A stretch of 64,000 nucleotides of DNA, from assembly GCF_000426185.1 (NCBI RefSeq), contig NZ_AUEW01000001.1, positions 248,001-312,000 of the forward strand, in the 5' to 3' direction. The notes beneath the pieces are model-generated. The model ran no database searches and had not been told where the DNA came from. It saw only the letters and a list, made by a program, of their open reading frames with translations. The position numbers were made by a program, and so were the translations under genes. Shown in pieces: positions 31,513 to 39,761 of this stretch. Numbering within the stretch: the first letter of the stretch is position 1; every line of letters starts with the position of its first letter. The DNA is from Cellulomonas sp. URHD0024 (lineage in GTDB: Bacteria; Actinomycetota; Actinomycetes; Actinomycetales; Cellulomonadaceae).

Positions 31513-31698
31513 CTACGACGTCAGCGCCTGCGCAGCGGTCATGACGTTGACGATGACCCAGATGCACACGAACATCACGGCCAGGAAGCCGACCAGCGCG
31601 ACCGCGCCGCCGACGATGACGATGCAGAAACCCCACAGCAACTGAAGCCGACTAGGTTGCGACTTCGTCGGTGGTTGCTCCTGCAGCTGCTCGCTCAC
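31513..31698 (-). CDS. Small membrane protein, unknown
   Basis: A possible 61-aa protein. A polar, Gln-rich first 17 residues is followed by two hydrophobic segments, LLWGFCIVIVGGAVALVGFL and VMFVCIWVIVNVM. It starts at GTG without a clear ribosome-binding site. Composition is less GC-biased than its neighbours, which fits cargo of the inserted element. No family is recognised. Confidence 0.45.
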   Translation of the reverse strand: MSEQLQEQPPTKSQPSRLQLLWGFCIVIVGGAVALVGFLAVMFVCIWVIVNVMTAAQALTS

Positions 31699-31761
31699 AA
31701 GTGATCTATCGGCACGAACGGGTCCTGGAATCAGGCTCGACGCCGAGCAGGATGACGGCGG

Positions 31762-31961
31762 TCAGGCCCGGTCGCGGACGACGTCCTCGACGTTGTCGAG
31801 GACGCCCGTCTCGAGGACGAGGGCGGCGTAGACGGCGAGGTTTAGCACGCGGTAGACGCCCGTGCGGCGATCCTTGCGCAGCGCGTACCCGTTGGGGCGA
31901 GGCGGCGGCGAACGGTAGCCTCGCGGGCGACGAGGGACCGGGCGTCGAGTGTGGTGCTCAT
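31762..31961 (-). pseudogene. Frameshifted small ORF, unknown
   Basis: The ATG at 31961 has a good ribosome-binding site (GGGAG, 5 nt away) and begins MSTTLDARSLVAR, but its frame soon stops. A second frame continues with protein-like sequence (RPNGYALRKDRRTGVYRVLN, then VYAALVLETGVLDNVEDVV) to 31762. One frameshift near 31900-31920 would join them into a protein of about 66 aa. Function unknown. The gap 31962-32254 upstream shows no other gene. Confidence 0.3.
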
Positions 31962-32254
31962 GACATCTCCCATGATCGATGATCGGCGTCGTCTGACGCT
32001 CTGGGAGGGTCGGGGCGTCCGGTGGCTGCCCGCTCCGACCCTCTGCCATGCCATGCCGCGACTCACGGCCACCGAGGGAACGAACGTACTGCCGTCGACC
32101 GCGAGCGCGCCAGAGGGCAGCCACGAGGGCAGCCACGCATCGCTGGACGGATCGTTTCGGCACGTCTCGTGCTGTGCCGTCTCGACCGCGTCGACGCAGG
32201 TCAGACGGCAAAACGACGATCGTTCGATATCGAGTCGAACCCCCTTCGACTTCC

Positions 32255-32297
32255 CTGGGGGTCAAGGGGTCGCAGGTTCACATCCTGCCAGCCCGAC
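32255..32297 (+). repeat. Second att copy (tRNA-Pro 3' end duplicate)
   Basis: Matches 30796-30838 at 41 of 43 positions. The A-to-C change in the T loop (TTCACAT) and the lack of a 5' half show it is not a working tRNA. It marks the far end of a 1.46-kb remnant that carries the integrase fragment. Confidence 0.85.
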
Positions 32298-32322
32298 GTT
32301 GTGATGTCTCAGGACATCGAGG

Positions 32323-32355
32323 ACGCCCGAACCTACGTTTCGTAGGTTCGGGCGT
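32323..32355. terminator. Perfect 15-bp hairpin after second att copy
   Basis: ACGCCCGAACCTACG and CGTAGGTTCGGGCGT pair perfectly around TTT. It follows the att copy at about the distance at which a terminator follows a tRNA gene, and may be a captured tRNA terminator. It also faces the end of the transposase remnant. Confidence 0.65.
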
Positions 32356-32358
32356 TCG

Positions 32359-32744
32359 TCATTTCTGGGTTCGTGGGTGTTGTGGCTGGTCGTCGCGGGT
32401 GCGGTCGAGGGTGAGCTCGCGCAGGCTCTCGCCGGTCGCTGCGTTCATGATGCGGATGTCGAGGTCGTGGAGCAGGAGCAGGACGTGGGTTCCGGCGTGG
32501 GCCCGGCCGATGCGGATGCGGTGCAGTCGGCCGTCGTGGCGCAGGGTCAGGTTCCCGGTCGTGGAGACGGGGTCGGCGCGGACGCGTCGTGGGTGTCGCA
32601 AGTGCGGTAGGCCTCGCCGTGCTCGTGGTAGCGGGCGAGTAGCTCGTAGATCCATGAGCGGGCGACCTGGTCGTCGCGGGCGACCTGCGCGACCGGGCGA
32701 TCTGCCAGGACGACGGCGGTGATGACCAGGCGAGCCTTTGACAT
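32359..32744 (-). mobile_element. IS481-type transposase remnant
   Basis: The N-terminal helix-turn-helix (MSKARLVITAVVLADRP, then SWIYELLARYHEHGEAY) is readable from 32744. The C-terminal tail typical of IS481 transposases (LTLRHDGRLHRIRIGRAHAG, DIRIMNAATGESLRELTLD) is readable to 32359 in another frame. The whole catalytic DDE core, about 200 residues, is missing, so the element cannot transpose by itself. No clean terminal inverted repeats were identified. Confidence 0.75.
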
Positions 32745-32841
32745 GCCCGGCCATCGTGCTCGCGCCACTGTGCTCGATGACCCGAGGCACGCTGTCCGCC
32801 ATGACGCGAGACACCCCTCCGGGGTGCCCTGAGATCGCACA

Positions 32842-32856
32842 CTGCCAGCCCGACGT
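32842..32856 (+). repeat. Third partial tRNA-Pro 3' end
   Basis: CTGCCAGCCCGACGT is identical to 32285-32299 of the second att copy, and TCGCA lies just upstream as in the tRNA, with about 8 nt missing between. It is followed at once by another perfect hairpin, which suggests a third junction. Confidence 0.55.
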
Positions 32857-32857
32857 A

Positions 32858-32892
32858 TCAGGCCTGGTGAGACGGTGTCTCACCAGGCCTGA
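32858..32892. terminator. Perfect 16-bp hairpin after third tRNA fragment
   Basis: TCAGGCCTGGTGAGAC and GTCTCACCAGGCCTGA pair perfectly around GGT. It lies right after the third tRNA-end fragment and 45 bp beyond the end of the membrane-protein gene at 32937, so it could also terminate that gene. The stretch 32745-32936 holds nothing else recognisable. Confidence 0.65.
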
Positions 32893-32936
32893 GGCAAGCG
32901 CGGTCACGGCACCCGCTTGGTCCCCGTCGCGACCGG

Positions 32937-33596
32937 TCAGAGGGCGGCGACTTGCTCTCGCTCGATGGCGACCGGTCGTTCCTGCGTCGACCGGACGGCC
33001 ATCGCGCCCAATCCGACGATCATGGCGCCTCGCAGAAGCTCGATCTGCAAGCCGCTGGCCACGGGCATCGCAGGCAGCGGGGCCAGCATGACCAAGGCTC
33101 CAGCGAGGCCGGCCCAGCCGATCCAGCGCGGCACGACGTGGCCACGCAGGAGGGCGATGCCCAGCAGCAGCAGTCCGAGCATGATGCCGAGCCCTGTCGT
33201 GAGCTGTTCGACCTCGAAGCCCGGAGCGCCGATGATCGCGTCCTGGTCCGAGATGACCTCCGGGTGCGTGCGCGCCACGTCCGATGCCGCGAAGGCCATC
33301 AGGACGAGGTGCGGGACGGCGCTGAGCATGTTGCCGAGGAAGTACAGCACGTATCCGATCAGGCCGAGGGTGCCGAGGCGCGGCGCGATCCATCCGTAGA
33401 CGCCGGGCAGGCCGAGCAGGAGCAGGACCGTGCCAAGCAGCAGGGCCAGAGACCCGGTGGCATGCGGTCCGGCGAGCGCCTCGGCGCTGTGCGCCCTGCC
33501 CTCGACGACGGGGTGCAGAACTCCGCCGAGCAAGCAGAGCGGCCCGGCGGCGATGGCAGCGACGCCACTGAGGCGGCGGAGGGTAAGGGTGTTCAT
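32937..33596 (-). CDS. Integral membrane protein, unknown
   Basis: Protein of 219 aa with about six to seven hydrophobic segments, for example LSGVAAIAAGPLCLLGGVL, SLALLLGTVLLLLGLPGVYG and TTGLGIMLGLLLLGIALL. Charged residues are concentrated in loops and at the C-terminus. The start ATG at 33596 has a strong ribosome-binding site (AAGGAG). No family is recognised with confidence. It lies downstream of a CPBP protease gene on the same strand, 67 bp away, and may share its transcript. Confidence 0.8.
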   Translation of the reverse strand: MNTLTLRRLSGVAAIAAGPLCLLGGVLHPVVEGRAHSAEALAGPHATGSLALLLGTVLLLLGLPGVYGWIAPRLGTLGLIGYVLYFLGNMLSAVPHLVLMAFAASDVARTHPEVISDQDAIIGAPGFEVEQLTTGLGIMLGLLLLGIALLRGHVVPRWIGWAGLAGALVMLAPLPAMPVASGLQIELLRGAMIVGLGAMAVRSTQERPVAIEREQVAAL

Positions 33597-33663
33597 GGCG
33601 ATTCTCCTTGACTGGGGATCTGGTGATCGGGACTGGTCGGCTTTCGGTCGAGCTGTGCTGACC

Positions 33664-34557
33664 TCAGTCAGCGTCGGCGACGTCGCTGGTGGGTGACTGG
33701 TGTCTGGCCGGAACCCCGAACCAGCGCAGGAAGACGAGGGCTGCGAGCAGCATCGCTACCGCGTAGGCGAGGCCGGTCTCGGTGGCGATCCAGGGCGTCC
33801 ACGGAGAGGTCTGCACGGTCGAGGGGTCCGCGAACTGGTAGAGGACGGCGTTCACCGTGGCGTGCGTGAGGACACCCGGCCACAGCCCCCAGCGCAGCTG
33901 CATCGCCGCGAGGATCGACCCCAGCGCGGTCGTCGCGATCGTGAACATGGCGACCGCGTAGACCGTCGACACCCCGGCCGGCGTACCGCCCAGGAACACG
34001 AGCAGGCCCACATGGGACAGGCTCCACAGGACGCCGCTGACCACGTAGACGATGCGCGTCGGAGCGAGCTCGGCGAGCCGGGCGACGAGCAGCCCCCGCC
34101 AGCCGATGTCCTCGGTGATCGCGAGGACGAGGTAGGGCAGAACCATGACCGTCGCGGCCAGGACGGCCGAGCGCAGGTCGCCGTCGTAGCCCGCGGCCCG
34201 GCTCAGCCACACGGCGGCGTAGGCCGCGAGCACCGGGACGAGTCCGACGAGCCAGGCGAGCAGCAGGGTGCGGCCTGCGACCCTGCGGAAGCCCCAGCCG
34301 CGGAGGCGATGCGTCGTGCTCAGACGTGTCGCGAAGGCGGCGACGAGGGGAGTGAGGGCCAGACCGTAGGTAGCGGCCTGTCCTAGAGGCGAGGCCTCGT
34401 CGAGGGTGAGCACGGCGACGCCCTGCGAGGCGGCGACGGCGGTGCAGGCCATTCCGAGGACCGCTTGGACGACGACGAAGCGAACGACCTCGCGTCGAGC
34501 GATACGTGCGGACGGCGTGGGGATACCCGCGTGACTGGTAGGTGCCGTAGTTGTCAT
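33664..34557 (-). CDS. CPBP-family intramembrane metalloprotease
   Basis: Polytopic membrane protein of 297 aa of the CPBP (Abi, CAAX protease) family. Motif 1 is EDIGWRG, a variant of EExxxR with Asp second. Motif 2 is WSLSHVGLL with a metal-binding His. Motif 3 is LTHATVNAV with HxxxN. Members cut prenylated or membrane peptides, or act in bacteriocin self-protection and stress signalling. The actual substrate here is unknown. It is 87 bp downstream of the SARP regulator on the same strand, hinting at co-regulation. Confidence 0.85.
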   Translation of the reverse strand: MTTTAPTSHAGIPTPSARIARREVVRFVVVQAVLGMACTAVAASQGVAVLTLDEASPLGQAATYGLALTPLVAAFATRLSTTHRLRGWGFRRVAGRTLLLAWLVGLVPVLAAYAAVWLSRAAGYDGDLRSAVLAATVMVLPYLVLAITEDIGWRGLLVARLAELAPTRIVYVVSGVLWSLSHVGLLVFLGGTPAGVSTVYAVAMFTIATTALGSILAAMQLRWGLWPGVLTHATVNAVLYQFADPSTVQTSPWTPWIATETGLAYAVAMLLAALVFLRWFGVPARHQSPTSDVADAD

Positions 34558-34644
34558 GCCGCCAGGGTCACGGCGGGCCTTGGTGCCCGGCTGGTGCGGC
34601 GCTGGTGGGGGTCACGACAGGAGCCGGCTCGCCGACCGAGAGTG

Positions 34645-37600
34645 CTAGGTCGCCGGCAAGGAGTGCAAGAGCCTGAGTGCCCGCTCGACGAAGGGACGTG
34701 CCCCGAGCGCCTCGGCCTGGTCCAACGCCGCGAACAACACCCGGCGCGCCTCGTCGGTCTCGCCGGTGACCGCCAGGGCGCCGCCCAGGTAGAGCTGGGC
34801 CGGTCCCAGCGTGACCATGCCTGGCCACAACACCACGACATGGGGCCCGAACGACCGGAGGACGGGGATCAGAGGTGCGAGGCGCCCGGCGTCTCCCAAC
34901 GCGATGAGGGCGGCCGCCAGCATGATGGACCAGGGAGCCCGGCGCTGCCCGGTGGGAGGTTCGGCGAGCAGCCCGTCGATCAGCGGAATCGCGACGTCAC
35001 GGTTCCCGGACTCGGCGTGCCCGAGGGCGACCACCAGGAGGAATGCGGGGTCGGTGTCAGCGGCGAGATCGGCCGCCTGGCCGACGACGTCGATCAGCCG
35101 CCCGGCGTGCCAGGCGGCGATCCCTTCGACGGTGGATCGGGAGATCAGGTCGAGCATGGCCGCCGCGGGCGATGCTAGCGCCGCGGTACCGGCCGCTGCG
35201 CGCGCGAGCTCGCGGGCCTCGTCCAGCTCTCCCCGCAACAGCCGCAGGCCGGCCTCCCACCAGGTGTCGAGGAGGGCGAGATCGGGGTCCTGGGTGCGCC
35301 GAGCGATCTCCGTGAACGCGCGCGATGCCTGAGCCGACTTCTGGGGGCGGCCCAGCTCGAGCAGGACGCAGCGATGGAGGTGCGCGGCGGTCGCCTCCAG
35401 GCCGGTGTTCAGCGCGCCGAGCGTGAGCAGCTCCTGCACCTGGCCGAGCCGCTGAACCGCCGTGTCAGGGGTCCAGGTGGCCAGGAGCACCGCGACCAGC
35501 GCGCGGGCCCGAGCATCGCGATCGGCCCCCGCCTCGGCCAGGGCGCGGTCGGCGAGCGCGGCCGCCCCCGGGGAGTCCGAGGCGGTGAGCTGAGTCGACG
35601 CAGCCGCCAGCAGCCGGCTCCGGAGCGTGGGCTCGACATCGTCCACATGGGTGAGTGCTTCGTCCAGCAGGGTGTTCCGGCCGAGCAACGGCATCCCGAA
35701 CAGGGACCAGTAGCCACCGATCCCGCCGGGTGCCGACTCCAGCGCCGACTCGGCGAGCCTGGTCCAGTCGCCCGATCCGCGGGCGAGCAGTGCCTCCTCG
35801 CGCAGTTCTGCCTCGCTCAGTTCGAGTCGCCCCGCACGACGGGCGGCCGTGCCGGCGATGCGATGCAGATCGGCGCGCACCTCGTCGTCCGTGGCCGCAG
35901 CCAGTCCTCGGTGCGCCCAGGAGACCGCATCGTCGAGCGCGGCGCCCGCGAGCGCGACCGAGGCGGCGTCGAGGGCGGCGCGTGAGGCGCGGTCGTCCGC
36001 GGATCCCGCTGCCGCCGCCAGACGGTGTTCGGCGACGGCGGCGGACGCGGAGATCCCACCGGTCGCGAGCGCATCGGCCAGGCGGCTGTGGATGGCGAGC
36101 CGGGCGCCCGGTCCGAGATCGGCTACCACGGCCTCGCGCACCAGCTCATGCGCCACACGGAGCCGACCTGGCGCAGACTCCTCGATCAGTCCGGCGCGCA
36201 CGGCCGCCGCCAGTGAGAGCTCGATCGCCTCGGGCGTCGTCCCAGCGGCAGCCGCCGCGACCGCGAGCGGGAGCTCCCGGCCGGCCAGACCGAGTGCGCC
36301 GACGAGGTCGACGCCGTCGCTCGGCAGGGCCCGGACCCGAGCGCGAACCGTGTCCCGGACGTCGCTCGGCACGTCGGCGTCGGGGCCGAGCGCGGCCAGC
36401 GACCGGAGGAAGTAGGGATTGCCCTGGGTCCTGACCACCAGACGTTCAGCGGCTCCCTCGGCCAGGGGGAGGTCGCTCAGCTCGACGAGCAGGCTCGCCG
36501 CGTCCTGGGAGGACAGGCCGGACAACCGGAGGTCGAGGTGATCGGGACGCCGCGCCACCGCCGCCAGCACCCGGCCCAGCTCCTCGGGAGCGTGGGGAGC
36601 GTCGTCCCGCGCCGTGAGGATCAGGAGCAGGGGCACGTTGACCAGGGTGTCGAGGGCGATCTCCAGCACGAGCAGTGAGTCCGGGTCGGCCCAGTGCGCG
36701 TCGTCGAGGACGACGACGACCCCCGTGCCGCCGCCGGCCAGCTCGCCGAGACGCCTGCCGAGGTCGAGGCCGATGGCGAAGCGCCCGGCCTCCATCTGCG
36801 CGTCGATCGCCGGCATCCCGCCGAGGACTTGCGCCCACGGCCAGTAGGCGGGTGCGCCCGGTGCCGCGGGGCAGCGTCCCCAGCGCGCGCCCCCGCCCGA
36901 CGGGATCACGACGTGGTCCAGCAGCTCCTCGACCAGCCGCGTCTTCCCGATTCCCGCCTCACCCCGGATCACGGCCGTCGCCACGGTTCCTGCGCGGGCA
37001 CGGTCCCAAGCACCGCGCAGGGCCGTCATCTCGCGATCCCGGCCGGCGAAGCCGCGCCGGGACGGCGCCGGGACGGCCGCGGGTCGTGCCGACAACCCGG
37101 GATCATGCTGGAGCAGCCGCTGTTCCAGGGCCACGACGTCGGGCCCCGGGTCGACGCCGAGCTCCTCGACGAGGCGCTCGCGCAGCTCGCGCAGCACGGC
37201 GAGGGCATCCGCCTGCCGGCCGCCGCGGTAGAGCGCGGTGGCCAGCAGTGCTGGTCCGCGCTCCCGCAACGGGTGCTCCACGACGAGCGCACGCAGCTCC
37301 GGGACGGCCTCAGCCTCGCCCCCGGCTGCCAGCAGAGCCTGCGCGTGAGCCTCGCGGGCGACGACGTGCAGCTCCTCCAGCCGCTGGATCTCGGGTCCGA
37401 GCGCGCCAATGTCCTTGACGTCGGCAAAAGCCGTTCCCCGCCAGCGGGCCAGCGCCGCCGCGAGCAGCTCCACCGCTCGCGCGGGCGCCGTCACGACCAG
37501 CTCTCGGCCACTGCGGACTTCGGCCTCGAATCGGGTCGCATCAGTCGCGACATCGAGGCGGTACCCGTCCGTCACCGTGACGATGCAGGACGACGACGAC

Positions 37601-37842
37601 CCTGGACGGTCGGGTTCAAGGATCCGGCGCAGGCGGGCGATATAGCCCTGCAGCGTCGTGGTCGCCGAGGGTGGCGGCTCGCCCCGCCAGACGAGGTCCG
37701 CGAGGGTCTCGGCGCTGATCTGACGGCCGCGGTGTGCAGCGAGCACCGCGAGCACCTCGGCGTGCTTGCGGGCGCCGAGATCGAGCTCGGCGCCGACGCC
37801 CCGGGTCACCGCCGTGGGACCGAGCACCCGCACCTCCAGCAT
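34645..37842 (-). CDS. SARP-family transcriptional regulator with AAA ATPase and TPR-like region
   Basis: Large regulator, 1065 aa, of AfsR/DnrI type. Residues about 1-95 are the OmpR-like winged helix (LDLGARKHAEVLAVLAAHRG, LQGYIARLRRILEP). About 100-245 are the BTAD domain (ERGPALLATALYRGGRQADA). An ATPase follows with Walker A RGEAGIGKTRLVEELL near 295 and Walker B VVVVLDDAHWADPDS near 378. The last 450 residues are Ala-rich TPR-like helices. The ATG at 37842 is chosen because TACTGT lies 7 nt upstream and overlaps the alternative GTG at 37851. Such proteins often switch on secondary metabolism or stress genes; no biosynthetic cluster is adjacent. Confidence 0.88.
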   Translation of the reverse strand: MLEVRVLGPTAVTRGVGAELDLGARKHAEVLAVLAAHRGRQISAETLADLVWRGEPPPSATTTLQGYIARLRRILEPDRPGSSSSCIVTVTDGYRLDVATDATRFEAEVRSGRELVVTAPARAVELLAAALARWRGTAFADVKDIGALGPEIQRLEELHVVAREAHAQALLAAGGEAEAVPELRALVVEHPLRERGPALLATALYRGGRQADALAVLRELRERLVEELGVDPGPDVVALEQRLLQHDPGLSARPAAVPAPSRRGFAGRDREMTALRGAWDRARAGTVATAVIRGEAGIGKTRLVEELLDHVVIPSGGGARWGRCPAAPGAPAYWPWAQVLGGMPAIDAQMEAGRFAIGLDLGRRLGELAGGGTGVVVVLDDAHWADPDSLLVLEIALDTLVNVPLLLILTARDDAPHAPEELGRVLAAVARRPDHLDLRLSGLSSQDAASLLVELSDLPLAEGAAERLVVRTQGNPYFLRSLAALGPDADVPSDVRDTVRARVRALPSDGVDLVGALGLAGRELPLAVAAAAAGTTPEAIELSLAAAVRAGLIEESAPGRLRVAHELVREAVVADLGPGARLAIHSRLADALATGGISASAAVAEHRLAAAAGSADDRASRAALDAASVALAGAALDDAVSWAHRGLAAATDDEVRADLHRIAGTAARRAGRLELSEAELREEALLARGSGDWTRLAESALESAPGGIGGYWSLFGMPLLGRNTLLDEALTHVDDVEPTLRSRLLAAASTQLTASDSPGAAALADRALAEAGADRDARARALVAVLLATWTPDTAVQRLGQVQELLTLGALNTGLEATAAHLHRCVLLELGRPQKSAQASRAFTEIARRTQDPDLALLDTWWEAGLRLLRGELDEARELARAAAGTAALASPAAAMLDLISRSTVEGIAAWHAGRLIDVVGQAADLAADTDPAFLLVVALGHAESGNRDVAIPLIDGLLAEPPTGQRRAPWSIMLAAALIALGDAGRLAPLIPVLRSFGPHVVVLWPGMVTLGPAQLYLGGALAVTGETDEARRVLFAALDQAEALGARPFVERALRLLHSLPAT

Positions 37843-37849
37843 GCCCGGC

Positions 37850-37855
37850 ACAGTA
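37850..37855 (-). promoter_or_regulatory. -10 hexamer for leaderless SARP gene
   Basis: On the minus strand TACTGT, a good TANNNT match, ends 7 nt before the ATG at 37842. No ribosome-binding site is seen, so the mRNA is probably leaderless. Confidence 0.5.
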
Positions 37856-37934
37856 CCGGGCCGGACCGCGTCGTCCTCGCGGTTCGCCTCAGGTCGCCCG
37901 GCGGGTCGACTCGCGGTTCGTCACGGGAGTCCCG

Positions 37935-38840
37935 TCAGGCTTGCTGCAGCGCGCCCCATCGACGTGCCGTGTCCCGGACGAAGGCTTCGTAGTCGCGCGG
38001 CGGGCGTCCCAGCAGATCGGTCGTGGCAGCGACGTCACGCCGGGAGGTGGGTACGCCGTGCTTCCCGAGGAAGGCGTAGCTGCGCCGGTAGTCGGCCAGC
38101 TTGGGCCCATCGAGATGTCGGGCCAGCACATCCGGCCGGTCCGGGCGATCGCCGTCGTAGGCGACCGGCCGGTGGAGCACTCGACTCCACGTGGCTGCGG
38201 CCTCGACGCCGCTGACGGACGCGGGGCCGACCAGACCGTAGGCACCGGCGGGAAAGGCCGGATCGATCAAGGCCCGTGCCGCGATCTCGCCGACGTCGCG
38301 CAGGTCGACTCGGTTCACCCCGGACCGATGGGTCGGCAGGCAGTAGGCGCCTGCGAGGATCTCGTCCCGGATCAGCTCGTCGTTCTGGTAATAGTTGGCC
38401 AGACCGAGGATCACCGGACGTGTCCGAACCGCCCTTCCGATCCGCTTGGCGATCCGTAGCTTGCCCCGGTAGTGCGGGAGGAACGCGTTCACGAGCGCCC
38501 GCATGCCCCAGCGCAGGAATGGGTTCTGCGCGGTCACGGCCACGCCGGCGAAGACGAGCCGGACGTCGAGCCGCTCGCACGTGCTGACGAACAGGTTCGC
38601 CAGCTGCACCTCGTCCGGGTCGTGCGGTGACACGTACAGTGCCGCGCTGACACCCGTCAGCGCGCCCTCGACCGCACGGGCGTCCCGGAGGTCGCCGAGC
38701 ACGGGCTCGACCTCCTTCGGCAGCTGCGCAGCTCCCGCAGGGCTCCGGACCAGGGCCCGCACGGTCGCACCGCGCGCCACGAGAACTGCGATGACCTCCC
38801 TGCCGATGTTGCCGGTGGCACCGGCGACCAGAATCGTCAC
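37935..38840 (-). CDS. NmrA-like NAD(P)-binding protein
   Basis: Atypical short-chain dehydrogenase of 301 aa. The Rossmann loop VAGATGNIGREVIAVLVARG is at the N-terminus, followed by the NADP-type Arg in VRALVRSP and a VLGDLRDARAVEGAL Asp block. No YxxxK catalytic pair is evident, as in NmrA or NADPH:quinone-sensor proteins. The GTG at 38840 has AAGGA at a 6-nt spacing. It is divergent from the ArsR gene and could be regulated by it. Substrate unknown. Confidence 0.82.
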   Translation of the reverse strand: MTILVAGATGNIGREVIAVLVARGATVRALVRSPAGAAQLPKEVEPVLGDLRDARAVEGALTGVSAALYVSPHDPDEVQLANLFVSTCERLDVRLVFAGVAVTAQNPFLRWGMRALVNAFLPHYRGKLRIAKRIGRAVRTRPVILGLANYYQNDELIRDEILAGAYCLPTHRSGVNRVDLRDVGEIAARALIDPAFPAGAYGLVGPASVSGVEAAATWSRVLHRPVAYDGDRPDRPDVLARHLDGPKLADYRRSYAFLGKHGVPTSRRDVAATTDLLGRPPRDYEAFVRDTARRWGALQQA

Positions 38841-39058
38841 TGTCGTTCCTTCCGCTCACTGATCCGCAGGTGGCCGCGCAAGCCCTCGGTGTCCAGGACC
38901 TCGCTGCGACCTCTTGACGTCACGCTCGCAGTGACGGCTGGGACGTGACTGGTGTGCCGCTGGTGCCACGTCGGGCGCTCGGACGCCGGAGGCGGGGTGA
39001 GCCGGGAGCTGGCGAGTCCGACTCCTCGTATCAGCCGCCGGAGCAAGCAATCAGAGGC
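38841..39058. other. Gene-free spacer ahead of ArsR operator
   Basis: This stretch between the divergent NmrA-like and ArsR-family genes shows no protein-like frame and no strong hairpin. It should hold the promoter of the NmrA-like gene. Confidence 0.4.
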
Positions 39059-39106
39059 ACCGACAGTGTTTGGTGTCTTGACACGAACCATTGTCGGTGA
39101 GACCGT
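39059..39106 (+). promoter_or_regulatory. Promoter and inverted-repeat operator of arsR-like gene
   Basis: TTGACA (39078-39083), a consensus -35, is followed after 17 bp by GACCGT (39101-39106) and after 6 more by the ATG, giving a leaderless promoter. It is framed by ACCGACAGTG (39059-39068) and CATTGTCGGT (39089-39098), a 9-of-10 inverted repeat, with a smaller GTGTC/GACAC repeat inside. The dyad covers the -35, as expected for autorepression. Confidence 0.6.
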
Positions 39107-39112
39107 GAACGC

Positions 39113-39760
39113 ATGTTGGACGTCACCGTGATCGAGGATCCGGCCGTCGCCGAGGCGGCGCTGGACCCGATCCGCGCGCGCATGCTGGCGGCCCTGGCCA
39201 CGCCGGGATCCGCATCGTCGCTGGCCGAGCCGCTCGGGCTGTCCCGGCAGCAGGCCAACTACCACCTGCGCACGCTCGAGGGGCACGGGCTGCTCGTGCT
39301 CGTCGAGGAGCGCCGCAAGGGCAACATGACCGAGCGCGTGCTGCAGGCGACCGCGGCGTCGTACGTGATCTCGCCGGTGGCGCTGCCCGCCGTCGCACCC
39401 GACCCCGACCGCCTGCGCGACCAGCTCTCCGCCCAGTGGATGCTGGCCCTCGGCGCCCGCATGGTGCACGAGGTGGGCACCCTCCTGGCCGGCGCCCAGC
39501 AGGCGGGACAGCGGTTGGCGACCTACGCGGTCGACGGGACCGTGCGCTTCTCGTCGGCAGCCTCGCGCGCGGCCTTCGCCGACGAGCTGTCGGTGACGCT
39601 CAGCGGCCTGGTCGAGAAGTACGACGACCCCGCAGCACCCGGCGGGCGGGAGCACCGGCTGGTCGTCGCGCTGCATCCCGCCCTCAAGCCGGCTCCCGAC
39701 GCGCTCCCGCACGACCCGCGCACAATCGCCACCACCACAGCCACCCATCAGGAGCACTGA
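39113..39760 (+). CDS. ArsR-family winged-helix regulator
   Basis: Regulator of 215 aa. The winged helix is near the N-terminus (DPIRARMLAALATPGSAS, LGLSRQQANYHLRTLEGHGL), with wing residues LVLVEERRKGNMTERVLQ. The C-terminal half is helical with no clear metal-binding Cys cluster, so it is unlikely to sense metals. It is followed after 1 bp by an SRPBCC protein, a very common ArsR-AHSA1 pair in actinobacteria. Probably autoregulated through the dyad in its promoter. Confidence 0.88.
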   Translation: MLDVTVIEDPAVAEAALDPIRARMLAALATPGSASSLAEPLGLSRQQANYHLRTLEGHGLLVLVEERRKGNMTERVLQATAASYVISPVALPAVAPDPDRLRDQLSAQWMLALGARMVHEVGTLLAGAQQAGQRLATYAVDGTVRFSSAASRAAFADELSVTLSGLVEKYDDPAAPGGREHRLVVALHPALKPAPDALPHDPRTIATTTATHQEH

Positions 39761-39761
39761 G

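Noticed and set aside
30896..31636. Arg/Ala-rich 246-residue frame over the integrase remnant
   Set aside because: Composition is that of an out-of-frame shadow; the integrase motifs are in the frame ending at 30934.
32255..32297. Second tRNA-Pro gene
   Set aside because: Only the 3' half is present, the T loop has TTCACAT, and no acceptor or D-arm 5' sequence lies upstream; it is an attachment-site duplicate.
32359..33393. One long minus-strand protein covering the IS remnant and the membrane-protein gene
   Set aside because: Only its last 60 codons resemble a protein (IS481 tail); the rest is the shadow of the membrane-protein gene and of the remnant's other frame.
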